A stretch of DNA of 10,781 nt from Bacteroidales bacterium (GTDB lineage: Bacteria > Bacteroidota > Bacteroidia > Bacteroidales > UBA7960), in the NCBI GenBank assembly GCA_007132395.1, contig SLOR01000296.1, positions 1-10,781 of the forward strand, given 5' to 3'. Below the pieces are notes generated by a model that did not search any database, was not told where the DNA came from, and was given only the letters and a program-made list of their open reading frames with translations. The stretch's first letter is position 1. The number at the start of each line of letters is the position of its first letter. Positions 1-6,786 of the stretch are shown here, piece by piece. Position numbers and translations under genes: made by a program.

Positions 1-182
1 GGAATACCTGCGGTGCTACCCAGGCAACCGTATTGGGCGTTCCCACCCTGGTTTTCTTACCCTATTGTTTTTTCAATATCATCAGCCCGTTTATGACCAT
101 TACTTTCGCCTATCTTAACATTCGTATATCCAGATACAGGAACAAAGAAGAAGCCATGAAGGATGTGGAGAAGGTGGTGTAG
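1..182 (+). CDS. nhaC: NhaC-type Na+/H+ antiporter, C-terminal fragment
   Basis: This is the 3' end of a gene cut by the window edge. The frame opens at base 3 and ends with TAG at 180-182, leaving 59 residues. The fragment begins N-T-C-G-A-T-Q-A-T-V-L-G-V-P, which resembles the conserved Asn-Thr-Cys-containing segment of NhaC-family antiporters. One hydrophobic membrane segment follows (TLVFLPYCFFNIISP and onward), then a short charged cytoplasmic tail ending in KDVEKVV. NhaC proteins exchange internal Na+ for external H+ in the cytoplasmic membrane and support pH and sodium homeostasis. Most of the protein lies outside the window, so the family call rests on one motif and the membrane pattern. 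A related multi-pass carrier is possible but less likely. Confidence 0.65.
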   Translation, partial: NTCGATQATVLGVPTLVFLPYCFFNIISPFMTITFAYLNIRISRYRNKEEAMKDVEKVV

Positions 183-186
183 GGGA

Positions 187-207
187 GATTGAGGTTAAGG
201 ATGAGGA
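187..207 (+). repeat. 21-bp direct repeat, copy 1
   Basis: This 21-bp A/G-rich segment (starting GATTGAGGTTAAGG) recurs exactly at 265-285, with starts 78 bp apart. It lies just after the stop codon of the antiporter gene. The two copies bracket a small hairpin. They could be a target-site duplication left by a small mobile element, or two units of a larger intergenic repeat. Confidence 0.75.
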
Positions 208-240
208 TGAGACTGAGCTGTGCGAAGTTGAACGAAGTGA

Positions 241-268
241 AATCCCGAGACTGAAAGGATTCGGGATT
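241..268. repeat. Intergenic hairpin, possible REP-like element
   Basis: AATCCCGA at 241-248 pairs perfectly with TCGGGATT at 261-268 around a 12-base loop. The 5' side is preceded by CGAAGTTGAACGAAG at 222-236, in which CGAAG occurs twice. No T-run follows the stem on either side, so it is a poor terminator. A short GC-containing palindrome with repeated flanks, between genes, fits a dispersed REP-like or MITE-like element. Without the rest of the genome this cannot be shown. Confidence 0.5.
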
Positions 269-285
269 GAGGTTAAGGATGAGGA
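265..285 (+). repeat. 21-bp direct repeat, copy 2
   Basis: This is the exact second copy of the segment at 187-207. It overlaps the last four bases of the right arm of the hairpin at 241-268 and ends 23 bp before the glycosyltransferase start codon. It contains purine-rich GGATGAGGA, but this is too far from the ATG to act as its ribosome binding site. Confidence 0.75.
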
Positions 286-308
286 AATAAGACAGGAATC
301 TTGAGGGT

Positions 309-1454
309 ATGCATCAAAAAGCTAAATTGGAAAAAATAGTCTGTGTTTCCGTAACCAACGATCTGGCTACAGATCAGCGTGTGTTGAAAGTGTGCGACTT
401 CCTGCACAGAAATGGGTATGCCGTAACAATGATTGGGAGAAGAAAGACTGATAGCCTTCCTTTTAATCCTTCGCATATAAATGCTAAAAGGTTTGGAATG
501 CTTTTCAGGAGGTCTTTCCTTTTTTATGCTGAATACAACCTCAAGTTGTTTTTTTACCTGCTTTTCAGGAAAACGGATTTGCTGGTCTCCAACGACCTGG
601 ATACCCTATTGCCGAACTATTTAATTTCAATCCTTCGCCGCAAACCTCTGGTGTATGATGCACATGAGTATTTCCTGGGTTCGACAGAGATTGTAAACCG
701 GCCGCTTGTGAGAAAAGTATGGGCGGGCATAGAGCGTATGATTTTTCCACGGCTTAAGCATGTAATTACGGTCAATGGGTCTATTGCTGACCTTTACCAT
801 GAGCAATATGGCATCAGGCCACGGGTGGTTCGAAATGTACCCCCACGCTTGCAGGTACAGCAGAAACTAAAGCGTTCAGACCTGGGTTGGCCCGATGATA
901 AGAAAATCGTGTTGATGCAGGGAGGTGGTATAAATGTGCATCGTGGGGCAGAAGAACTGATTATGGCTTTTCAGCCTCAATATGGCTTAAAAAACGTACT
1001 TCTTTGTTTCATCGGAGGTGGTGATGTGTGGGAGAAAATCCGGCAACAGGTGCAAGAGCTTGAACTTACAGATGTAGTGCACTTTATGGAGAAAATGCCC
1101 TATGACAAACTCATGCAATACACCGCGCTGGCTGATATCGGTGTATCGCTGGATAAGCCTGTGAGTTTGAACTATCAATATAGCCTGCCCAATAAAGTTT
1201 TTGACTACATAAGTGCCGGAGTACCTGTGTTGGCATCTTCCCTGTTGGAGGTGAAAAAGATTGTGGAGGAATATCAGGTGGGGCTATGCGTTAACAGCCA
1301 TGAGCCTGCACATATAGCAGATCGCATCGCGTATATGCTGGAAGACCCTGCCCGCTATAAGCATTGGAAGACCCGTACTACTGAGGCATCAAAGGAGTTA
1401 TGCTGGGAAAATGAAGAAAAGGTGCTGAGTGAAGTTTACCGACCTTTTATCTGA
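309..1454 (+). CDS. Glycosyltransferase, GT-B fold, family 4-like
   Basis: This 381-residue protein probably transfers a sugar from a nucleotide-sugar donor during synthesis of a surface glycan or glycolipid. The N-terminal half has the first Rossmann-like domain, with TNDLATDQRVLKV at residues 16-28, SNDLDTLLP at 94-102 and YDAHEYF at 116-122. The C-terminal donor-binding half has a glycine loop, GGGINVHRG, at 205-213, and PNKVFDYISAGVPV at 294-307, the typical site of the E/D-x7-E-like region in GT4 enzymes. No signal peptide is present; it should be cytoplasmic or peripheral to the inner membrane. The ATG at 309 is preceded by GAGGG at 303-307, too close for normal SD pairing, which is common in this phylum. 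It stands alone on the + strand, convergent with the ABC ATPase gene 13 bp away, and is not in a visible glycan cluster. Donor and acceptor cannot be told from sequence. Confidence 0.85.
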   Translation: MHQKAKLEKIVCVSVTNDLATDQRVLKVCDFLHRNGYAVTMIGRRKTDSLPFNPSHINAKRFGMLFRRSFLFYAEYNLKLFFYLLFRKTDLLVSNDLDTLLPNYLISILRRKPLVYDAHEYFLGSTEIVNRPLVRKVWAGIERMIFPRLKHVITVNGSIADLYHEQYGIRPRVVRNVPPRLQVQQKLKRSDLGWPDDKKIVLMQGGGINVHRGAEELIMAFQPQYGLKNVLLCFIGGGDVWEKIRQQVQELELTDVVHFMEKMPYDKLMQYTALADIGVSLDKPVSLNYQYSLPNKVFDYISAGVPVLASSLLEVKKIVEEYQVGLCVNSHEPAHIADRIAYMLEDPARYKHWKTRTTEASKELCWENEEKVLSEVYRPFI

Positions 1455-1467
1455 CGGGGATTGCTTT

Positions 1468-2190
1468 TTATTCGGCGTTATCGTTTAACTCCTGGCCCGT
1501 ATTCTGATAATAATCGGGGTTCAGGTCAACCACCCTGCCGCTTTCGCAACGGAAAATCCTTCCGGGAAACTGTTCAAACAAGGTATAATCGTGGGTAGCC
1601 ATCAAAATTGCCCTGCCGGTACGGCTGATATCGAAAAGCAATTCCATGATGCCCAGACTGGTTTCGGGGTCGAGGTTTCCGGTAGGCTCATCGGCCAGAA
1701 TGATGTCGGGGTCGTTAACCAGGGCACGGGCAATCACTACCCTTTGCTGTTCACCTCCTGAAAGCTGGTGAGACATTTTATAACCTTTGGTGTGTAATCC
1801 TACCTTTTCCAGCACGTCTTCCAGGCGCTCTTCCATGGCGATTTTATCGCGCCATCCGGTGGCTTTCATCACGAACAGAAGGTTCTCCCTTACGCTGCGG
1901 TCGTTGAGCAGCTGGAAGTCCTGGAATACAATGCCGATTTTTCTTCTAAGGAAGGGAATTTGCTTGTCGCGCAGCTCATGCAGGTTATAGCCCGCCACTC
2001 TTGCTGTACCTTCCACCATGGGTAAATCGGCATACAGAATTTTCATCAGAGAACTCTTTCCACTACCCGTACGGCCAATTAGATAACAAAACTCGCCCCT
2101 TTCTATCTGCAGGCTCACATCTGAAAGGATAAGCTGATTTTTCTGAAATACGGAAATCTTCTCAAGTTCAATAATGGTATCTAGTGGCAT
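1468..2190 (-). CDS. ftsE: FtsE-like ABC transporter ATP-binding protein
   Basis: This 240-residue ATPase has every ABC element: Walker A GRTGSGKSS at 39-47, Q-loop Gln90 in GIVFQDFQLL, signature LSGGEQQR at 143-150, Walker B ILADEP at 164-169 with catalytic Glu168, D-loop GNLD at 171-174, and switch His200 in ATHD. The LADEPTGNLD block and the FQDFQLL Q-loop place it in the FtsE/LolD/MacB group. The length and the Walker A variant with Arg40 favour FtsE, which with the membrane protein FtsX controls septal peptidoglycan hydrolases. The C-terminal tail past residue 215 is slightly longer than in E. coli FtsE (222 residues). No ftsX lies beside it; in Bacteroidetes the two genes are often apart. 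LolD or another export ATPase is the main alternative. The ATG at 2190 is the first plausible start and a candidate promoter lies 24 bp upstream. Confidence 0.75.
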   Translation of the reverse strand: MPLDTIIELEKISVFQKNQLILSDVSLQIERGEFCYLIGRTGSGKSSLMKILYADLPMVEGTARVAGYNLHELRDKQIPFLRRKIGIVFQDFQLLNDRSVRENLLFVMKATGWRDKIAMEERLEDVLEKVGLHTKGYKMSHQLSGGEQQRVVIARALVNDPDIILADEPTGNLDPETSLGIMELLFDISRTGRAILMATHDYTLFEQFPGRIFRCESGRVVDLNPDYYQNTGQELNDNAE

Positions 2191-2213
2191 GGTGGCGTTC
2201 TTTTAATGCGTTA

Positions 2214-2221
2214 CAAAAATA
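2214..2221 (-). promoter_or_regulatory. Candidate Bacteroidetes -7 box upstream of ftsE
   Basis: Read on the minus strand, this is TATTTTTG, a full match to the Bacteroidetes -7 consensus TAnnTTTG. It lies 24 bp upstream of the ftsE-like start codon. No clear TTG -33 element is present at the usual spacing. The call therefore rests on the -7 box and its position only. Confidence 0.4.
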
Positions 2222-2320
2222 GTGAACTATCCGGTTTTTTCGTAACTCTTTATATGTATATGAAAAGCCCCGATGGTAAATGCATTGCCGACTAGTATGC
2301 TCCAATGGGTTTTGCAATAC

Positions 2321-4132
2321 TTAAAAGGCAGGTTTGGTTGGGTCAAATTCCCAAACCTGGCGTAGTCCCAGATGTTGTCCCTGACGGTTTTCGAAGCCAC
2401 CCACCAGGTAAGCTTTATTGTTCAATACAAAAACGGAAGCTCCGTACCTTGCCTGGTCGGGGCTGAGAGATACCTCGCGTATATTGCCGGTTTCAGGGTC
2501 GTATTCAATAAATTGATGCATTACGGTGTAGCCTACCAATTCTCTGCCCAGCCCGGCATATATTTTTCCATTGAGGCTGAAAATTGTATAAAGTTCGCGG
2601 TTCAGACTGGTGAATACAGTTTTTATCCAGCTGTTACTGCCCCATTTTAATAACTCACTGCCATCATAAACAAAGGTCTCGCCCAGATGATTAAATGCTT
2701 GCGCATATGCTGTTGCCAGGGGGAAGGGGGTTGCTTCCTGCCATTGATTGGTGGTAGGGTCATACCTCCACAAGTCGTTGTGCAAGTGGTTGGGGATGTT
2801 GTTTAGCCTGCCTCTTCCGGTACCTGCATAGGCAAACCCTTCGCTGGCAAATGCAGTGGCATAATAGCGTGTGCCGGGAGCAAAGTCAGCCACCGGATGC
2901 CAGGAGTCGTCGGTAGGGTCAAGCCTGAAAAAGTCCCGAAACTGGTCACCCGTTTGAAAACAGCGTCCCAGTCCCACATACCCCTGGTTGTTGAGCGCAA
3001 AGGCTGATGCAAAAACACGTTCGGGATTCGGGAAGTCAGCTATACGTTGCCAGTTGTCATTCTCAGGGGTGTACTTCCAGAAATCGTTGAGGCTGTTGTA
3101 GCCTCCTGTAGCTCCTGTTCCATAATAAGCATTATCTCCAATAGTAAATACAACAGCACCCGCACGTCCGGTTCCGGGGAAAGTTTTTTTCTGCGTCCAG
3201 GTGCTCAGCCATTCCAGTCGTGTATTCTTCCGTGCGTCAAATCCCCCGGAATTCAGTGTGAGGGTAATATTTCGAAAAACGGAAACATGGTAGTTTGGGA
3301 TGAATTCATCGGGTAATTGTATTTTCAGTGAATCAGGCGTAAAATCCACTATATGAGCCGTAAAGCCGTGTGTGCTGATATTGTTGTGCTGTATGTTGGG
3401 ATGGAAGTTTTTCCCGTAAAGGGTAATAACCTCGCCGGGTTTGGTGAGCACAAGTGGAGAAACGTAGGTTATTTCGGGCACTTTAAAACGGAAAGGTTTT
3501 GCTGAGGTTACTTCATGTCCGGCCAGGCTTAAGGTGATGTGCACAACAGAATCATTGGGAAGGGCAGGGACTACAAAGCGTACAAGGCTGTCGCCGGCTG
3601 AAATTACTTTACATGGGTGTGTGCCCAATTCTATGCCAAGATTTTCGACCGAAAACCCCAAATGCTTTCCCCGAATGGTAAGGGTATCATCCCACTTTCC
3701 TGATTCAGGGAAGAAACTTTCAATAGAGGGAGCTTTACCTCCCAGGCTGGTAAAAGAAACCGTCCTGCCGTATATCTTATGACTGGCAGTAATCATATAA
3801 GCCCTCATGTGGTAAAGCTTTTCATTCTCAAGCCCTGCGCTTACCATATAAGATATGTAAGGCTCGTTGTAGGGGCCATCCATACTAACTTTGCCCAGGT
3901 AGTCTTCTGTTATTGGATTTTCCTTTTGCGACCACAGAAACCCAAACTCTTTCACTTCAGCATCTCCCCGGTAAATTATCTCAGCTTCAAAGAGTACTCC
4001 ATCGGCGTTGATTTTTGTAACATCAAGGGTTTTTACCTGCGGAAAATCTCTTTCTACATATACCTCGTCAATACATTGATTGAAAAGCATAAGCATGAAT
4101 ACACAGGCTGAAAAATATACCGGAAATTTCAT
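2321..4132 (-). CDS. Putative lipoprotein with Fn3-like, IPT/TIG and kelch-repeat domains
   Basis: This 603-residue exported protein starts with a hydrophobic signal ending LMLFNQC. Cys20 is the likely lipidated residue, although the lipobox is imperfect (Phe, Asn and Gln at -3 to -1). Acidic D22-E23 follow, as in surface-exported Bacteroidetes lipoproteins. Residues about 30-130 form an Fn3-like module (EFGFLWS at 62-68; LENEKLYHMRAY at 101-112). Two IPT/TIG immunoglobulin-like domains follow at about 134-217 and 219-305. From about 310 to the end there are six kelch-type repeats, with F/YDP-like strand ends such as WKYTPENDNW, FRLDPTDDSW, WRYDPTTNQW and WEFDPT, probably forming one beta-propeller. 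No catalytic residues are recognisable, so binding or structural use is more likely. Its ATG overlaps the stop of the barrel gene as ATGA, indicating co-translation. The substrate or partner is unknown. Confidence 0.8.
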   Translation of the reverse strand: MKFPVYFSACVFMLMLFNQCIDEVYVERDFPQVKTLDVTKINADGVLFEAEIIYRGDAEVKEFGFLWSQKENPITEDYLGKVSMDGPYNEPYISYMVSAGLENEKLYHMRAYMITASHKIYGRTVSFTSLGGKAPSIESFFPESGKWDDTLTIRGKHLGFSVENLGIELGTHPCKVISAGDSLVRFVVPALPNDSVVHITLSLAGHEVTSAKPFRFKVPEITYVSPLVLTKPGEVITLYGKNFHPNIQHNNISTHGFTAHIVDFTPDSLKIQLPDEFIPNYHVSVFRNITLTLNSGGFDARKNTRLEWLSTWTQKKTFPGTGRAGAVVFTIGDNAYYGTGATGGYNSLNDFWKYTPENDNWQRIADFPNPERVFASAFALNNQGYVGLGRCFQTGDQFRDFFRLDPTDDSWHPVADFAPGTRYYATAFASEGFAYAGTGRGRLNNIPNHLHNDLWRYDPTTNQWQEATPFPLATAYAQAFNHLGETFVYDGSELLKWGSNSWIKTVFTSLNRELYTIFSLNGKIYAGLGRELVGYTVMHQFIEYDPETGNIREVSLSPDQARYGASVFVLNNKAYLVGGFENRQGQHLGLRQVWEFDPTKPAF

Positions 4133-5310
4133 CGTAATTTCAGAATTAAGTTCAGGGATAGTTTATTTACATAAGAGGCCAGGGAGTTGGAGTTGTTTAT
4201 CATTTCTGATTGATAACGGGCACCTACCCCCAGAGAAAATCCGGGCAGAGGATAATGCGCTGTAATTCCGGTAAGAAAACCCAGCTCATTTTTATTTATA
4301 GGCAATGCTTCCTGTTGGGTGTTGTAAACGGTATAATTATCCCAGAGCACCTCTGAGGTTGCCAGGGATGAGGACTTGAAGTTACTTATTACACTGAACC
4401 CGATATGGGCAAAAACAGGTAGTGGGCCACCAAGAATCTTATATTGCAAAGCAATGGGAATTGCAATTGAACTTATTTGTATATGTGTATCATGATAAAA
4501 GTTTCTTCGGTTTCGGTCGTAGGTTACACTGGAAGAATACTCCGATTGCATATAGTTGATTTCCGTGAGCAGGCTGATGTTCTGATGAAATCTTGGAAAA
4601 CTGGTTGTCAGTTGAATTCCGAAGTTTTGACTCAGGGTGTAGTAATTGTCACTAAGATGAATGAATTCTTCGCCTCCTCTTGCCATTCTTTTGGCTATCA
4701 AATTGTTTCTGCTGATACCAGTCGAAATGCCCGGACTGAGAAGTATCCAGGGAATATCCGTTTTATATTCAGTAAAAGGATTGTTTATGCAGGAATTATA
4801 AGCCTTTACAAAGCCCAGGAGCTCACGTTCGGTACTTTTCAGCTTTGCTATGTCTTCTTTAAGACCCGGGCAGTCAGCTGTCATTAGCGATAAAACCCCC
4901 ATCCACCGGGGTGATGTTTCCCGTGCCGTTCCGCTTTCAGGTCGCCTTCTGTGTGGCTCAACTCTGAATATTTCCTCCTGCTTTTGCAACCAGAAGGCCC
5001 CGGGACTTATATATAGACTCAGGCTGCCCCTGATAAGTATTTCTGCAAATATGCCCTCATTGGGCCAGGCAACGAAAAGGCGACTTCCGGCACCGAAGGC
5101 TGCTATGTCGTGCACTGAATATTCATACCATTGGGTCTCTGTTTTAAACCGGCAAATAGTATTGCTTTTACTTGCAGCTTTCAAGTCGATGATGCCATGC
5201 AAAGTATCGGACTGAAGGTTTACAATATAACCACTTACCTGGTCGGATTGGGCAAAGCCATGCAATATGAGAATTGCCATTACCCCTGCCATCAGGATGA
5301 TTTTCTTCAT
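4129..5310 (-). CDS. Secreted protein with C-terminal outer-membrane beta-barrel (PorT-like)
   Basis: This is a 393-residue protein with a clear signal peptide, MKKIILMAGVMAILILHGFA, and likely cleavage after Ala20. Residues about 24-115 match a pattern common in uncharacterised Bacteroidetes proteins: GYIVNLQSDTLHGIIDLK, then a CRFK motif at 53-56 and YSVHDIAAF at 64-72. A linker region has a Cys-containing helix, LLGFVKAYNSCI (164-175), with Cys147 and Cys174 as possible disulfide partners. From about residue 185 the protein has alternating beta strands with aromatic residues, glycine turns and SPGISTGIS-type starts, as in PF13568-like outer-membrane barrels. It ends in NLILKLR rather than the usual terminal aromatic residue. 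It is first in a two-gene unit with the kelch/IPT lipoprotein. The function is unknown; an envelope assembly or anchoring role is inference. ATG at 5310 is the only start that preserves the signal peptide. Confidence 0.75.
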   Translation of the reverse strand: MKKIILMAGVMAILILHGFAQSDQVSGYIVNLQSDTLHGIIDLKAASKSNTICRFKTETQWYEYSVHDIAAFGAGSRLFVAWPNEGIFAEILIRGSLSLYISPGAFWLQKQEEIFRVEPHRRRPESGTARETSPRWMGVLSLMTADCPGLKEDIAKLKSTERELLGFVKAYNSCINNPFTEYKTDIPWILLSPGISTGISRNNLIAKRMARGGEEFIHLSDNYYTLSQNFGIQLTTSFPRFHQNISLLTEINYMQSEYSSSVTYDRNRRNFYHDTHIQISSIAIPIALQYKILGGPLPVFAHIGFSVISNFKSSSLATSEVLWDNYTVYNTQQEALPINKNELGFLTGITAHYPLPGFSLGVGARYQSEMINNSNSLASYVNKLSLNLILKLR

Positions 5311-5414
5311 AAATTAAGTGCAGCTAATTTGAAAAAGGGAACATGAGGTTGTCTTGCTTTCAGCTCTTACATTGACCTGTGGAAATCCCGAAAGAAGATA
5401 AATCTCTGTAAAAG

Positions 5415-5422
5415 CAAACCTA
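5415..5422 (-). promoter_or_regulatory. Candidate Bacteroidetes -7 box for the barrel/lipoprotein unit
   Basis: On the minus strand this is TAGGTTTG, a full TAnnTTTG match, 104 bp upstream of the barrel gene start and downstream of the rnf terminator. This placement would give the two-gene unit its own transcript. No convincing TTG -33 element is seen, so the site is tentative. Confidence 0.35.
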
Positions 5423-5510
5423 TGAAAAAAATCTATATGAAATATGAATGTGAAAAAATATTCTAAAACATGCCTAATGCGCTTCTTTTAAGTTCCATTT
5501 GAGGGTGTGC

Positions 5511-5553
5511 AAATAAACAAAAGGCACAACCCCTTGTAACCGGGTTGTGCCTT
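5511..5553 (-). terminator. Intrinsic terminator of the rnf operon
   Basis: AAGGCACAACCC at 5521-5532 and GGGTTGTGCCTT at 5542-5553 form a perfect 12-bp stem with a 9-base loop. On the minus strand the stem runs straight into TTGTTTATTT, a T-rich tail. It starts 55 bp after the rnfA stop codon, the expected place to end the rnf message. It also separates that operon from the barrel gene. Confidence 0.85.
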
Positions 5554-5608
5554 CATGTTTTGGTAGATTGGTAAGCTCAATAAATGCAGATAAATGTATA
5601 TTGGGTTT

Positions 5609-6181
5609 CTAAACAAGTCCTGCAAAGCCCATAAATGCGAGGGCGAGGATACCTGCTACAACCAATGCTGCGGGAGCACCGCGCATGGCTTTGGGTAAAT
5701 CCATCAAATCCATATGCTCCCTGATTCCGGCAAAAAGGATGATGGCCAGGGCAAAACCTGCTGCATGAGAAATGGCAAAAACTACTCCCTGCAAAAGGGT
5801 AAATTCATTTTGCACGGTAAGCAGTGCTACACCCATGATGGCACAGTTGGTAGTGATGAGCGGAAGGAAGATACCCAGGGCCTGGTACAACTCAGGACTT
5901 ACCTTTTTTAGCATGATTTCCACCATCTGCACCAGTGAAGAAATCACCAGGATATAGGAAATGGTTTGCAGGTAAGTAACATTAAAAGGTACCAGCACAT
6001 AATTGTAAATGAGAAAAGTAACAATGGTTGCCAGGGTCATTACAAATAATACCGCCCCCGACATACCCACCGAAGTGGATACTTTGGCAGAAACTCCCAT
6101 GTAGGGGCAAATCCCCAGGAATTGGGCCAGTACGATATTGTTGACAAAAATGGCGCCTATTACAATTGCGAAATATTCCAT
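5609..6181 (-). CDS. rnfA: Rnf complex membrane subunit RnfA
   Basis: This 190-residue integral membrane protein has about six hydrophobic segments. Motifs typical of RnfA are FVNNIVLAQFLGICPYMGVS near the N terminus, with Cys25, and LPLITTNCAIMGVALL, with Cys113. In structures of Rnf and the related NQR, matching cysteines of RnfA and RnfE hold an iron or 2Fe-2S centre in the membrane that relays electrons between the two sides. RnfA and RnfE are paralogues that insert with opposite topology and form the core of the ion-translocating module. The length is normal for the family. It is the last gene of the operon, 11 bp after rnfE, and is followed by a strong hairpin terminator. No SD is visible before the ATG. 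Confidence 0.96.
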   Translation of the reverse strand: MEYFAIVIGAIFVNNIVLAQFLGICPYMGVSAKVSTSVGMSGAVLFVMTLATIVTFLIYNYVLVPFNVTYLQTISYILVISSLVQMVEIMLKKVSPELYQALGIFLPLITTNCAIMGVALLTVQNEFTLLQGVVFAISHAAGFALAIILFAGIREHMDLMDLPKAMRGAPAALVVAGILALAFMGFAGLV

Positions 6182-6192
6182 GGTTTATATTT

Positions 6193-6786
6193 TTATGCCG
6201 TTTTTTTCTTGAGATAGTTAAACAGAATGATAAGGTAACCCATACCGATAAATGCACCGGGAGCCAGCACAAATACCAGCATACCGTCACTTACACCGGG
6301 AATCAGTTGTATGCCAAAGATGGAATAAGCACCCAGTATTTCGCGCAAGCCACCCAGCATGGTAAGTGCCAGGGCAAAACCCAATCCCATACCCAGGGCA
6401 TCAATCATTGAACTTAAAGTATCCTTTTTACTGGCAAAAGCTTCAGCACGGCCCATCACCAGACAGTTTACCACAATAAGAGGGATAAACAGACCCAGAG
6501 AATCAAACAAGTCGGGCATGTAGGCTTCCATGGTAAGCTGTACGATGGTTACAAAGGAGGCGATAATAACAATAAAGCTGGGAATCCTAACCTTGTCGGG
6601 AATAAGATTCTTGATAAGCGAAACAACGATGTTGGAGCCCAGCAATACAAAAGTGGTTGCCAGTCCCATTCCCAGCCCGTTGAAGGCAGAAGTGGTAACC
6701 CCAAGGGCAGGACATAAACCCAGCAAAAGGATATATACCGGGTTATCTTTTATCAATCCTTTGGTAAAGTTCTTCCATTGGCTCAT
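6193..6786 (-). CDS. rnfE: Rnf complex membrane subunit RnfE
   Basis: This 197-residue multi-pass membrane protein is a paralogue of RnfA. Key sites are LGLCPALGVTTSAFNGLGMG, containing Cys25, and IPLIVVNCLVMGRAEAFA, containing Cys108. The two cysteines are expected to share the central membrane Fe-S site with Cys25 and Cys113 of RnfA. The GMGLGFALALTMLGGLREILG stretch is also typical of the family, and separates RnfE from NqrD only by context. The cytoplasmic C terminus ends in LKKKTA. The start overlaps the rnfG stop as ATGA (6783-6786). A GGGAGG ribosome binding site lies at 6796-6801 inside rnfG, with a 9-base spacer, so coupled translation is likely. Confidence 0.95.
   Translation of the reverse strand: MSQWKNFTKGLIKDNPVYILLLGLCPALGVTTSAFNGLGMGLATTFVLLGSNIVVSLIKNLIPDKVRIPSFIVIIASFVTIVQLTMEAYMPDLFDSLGLFIPLIVVNCLVMGRAEAFASKKDTLSSMIDALGMGLGFALALTMLGGLREILGAYSIFGIQLIPGVSDGMLVFVLAPGAFIGMGYLIILFNYLKKKTA

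Noticed and set aside
241..268. Hairpin considered as terminator of the antiporter gene
   Set aside because: No T-run follows the stem in either direction, and the 12-base loop is long for such a short stem.
187..285. Direct repeats considered as a CRISPR remnant
   Set aside because: There are only two copies, no regular spacers and no cas genes.
1455..1467. Shared terminator between the convergent glycosyltransferase and ftsE genes
   Set aside because: The 13-base gap is too short for a hairpin, and no clear stem spans the flanking codons.
4477..4887. 136-codon + strand frame inside the barrel gene
   Set aside because: The minus-strand gene has a signal peptide and barrel pattern. This frame has no motif and no credible start context.
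5609..6786. Similarity of rnfA and rnfE considered as a recent duplication or assembly error
   Set aside because: The proteins are distant paralogues with separate family-specific motifs, as in every Rnf complex.
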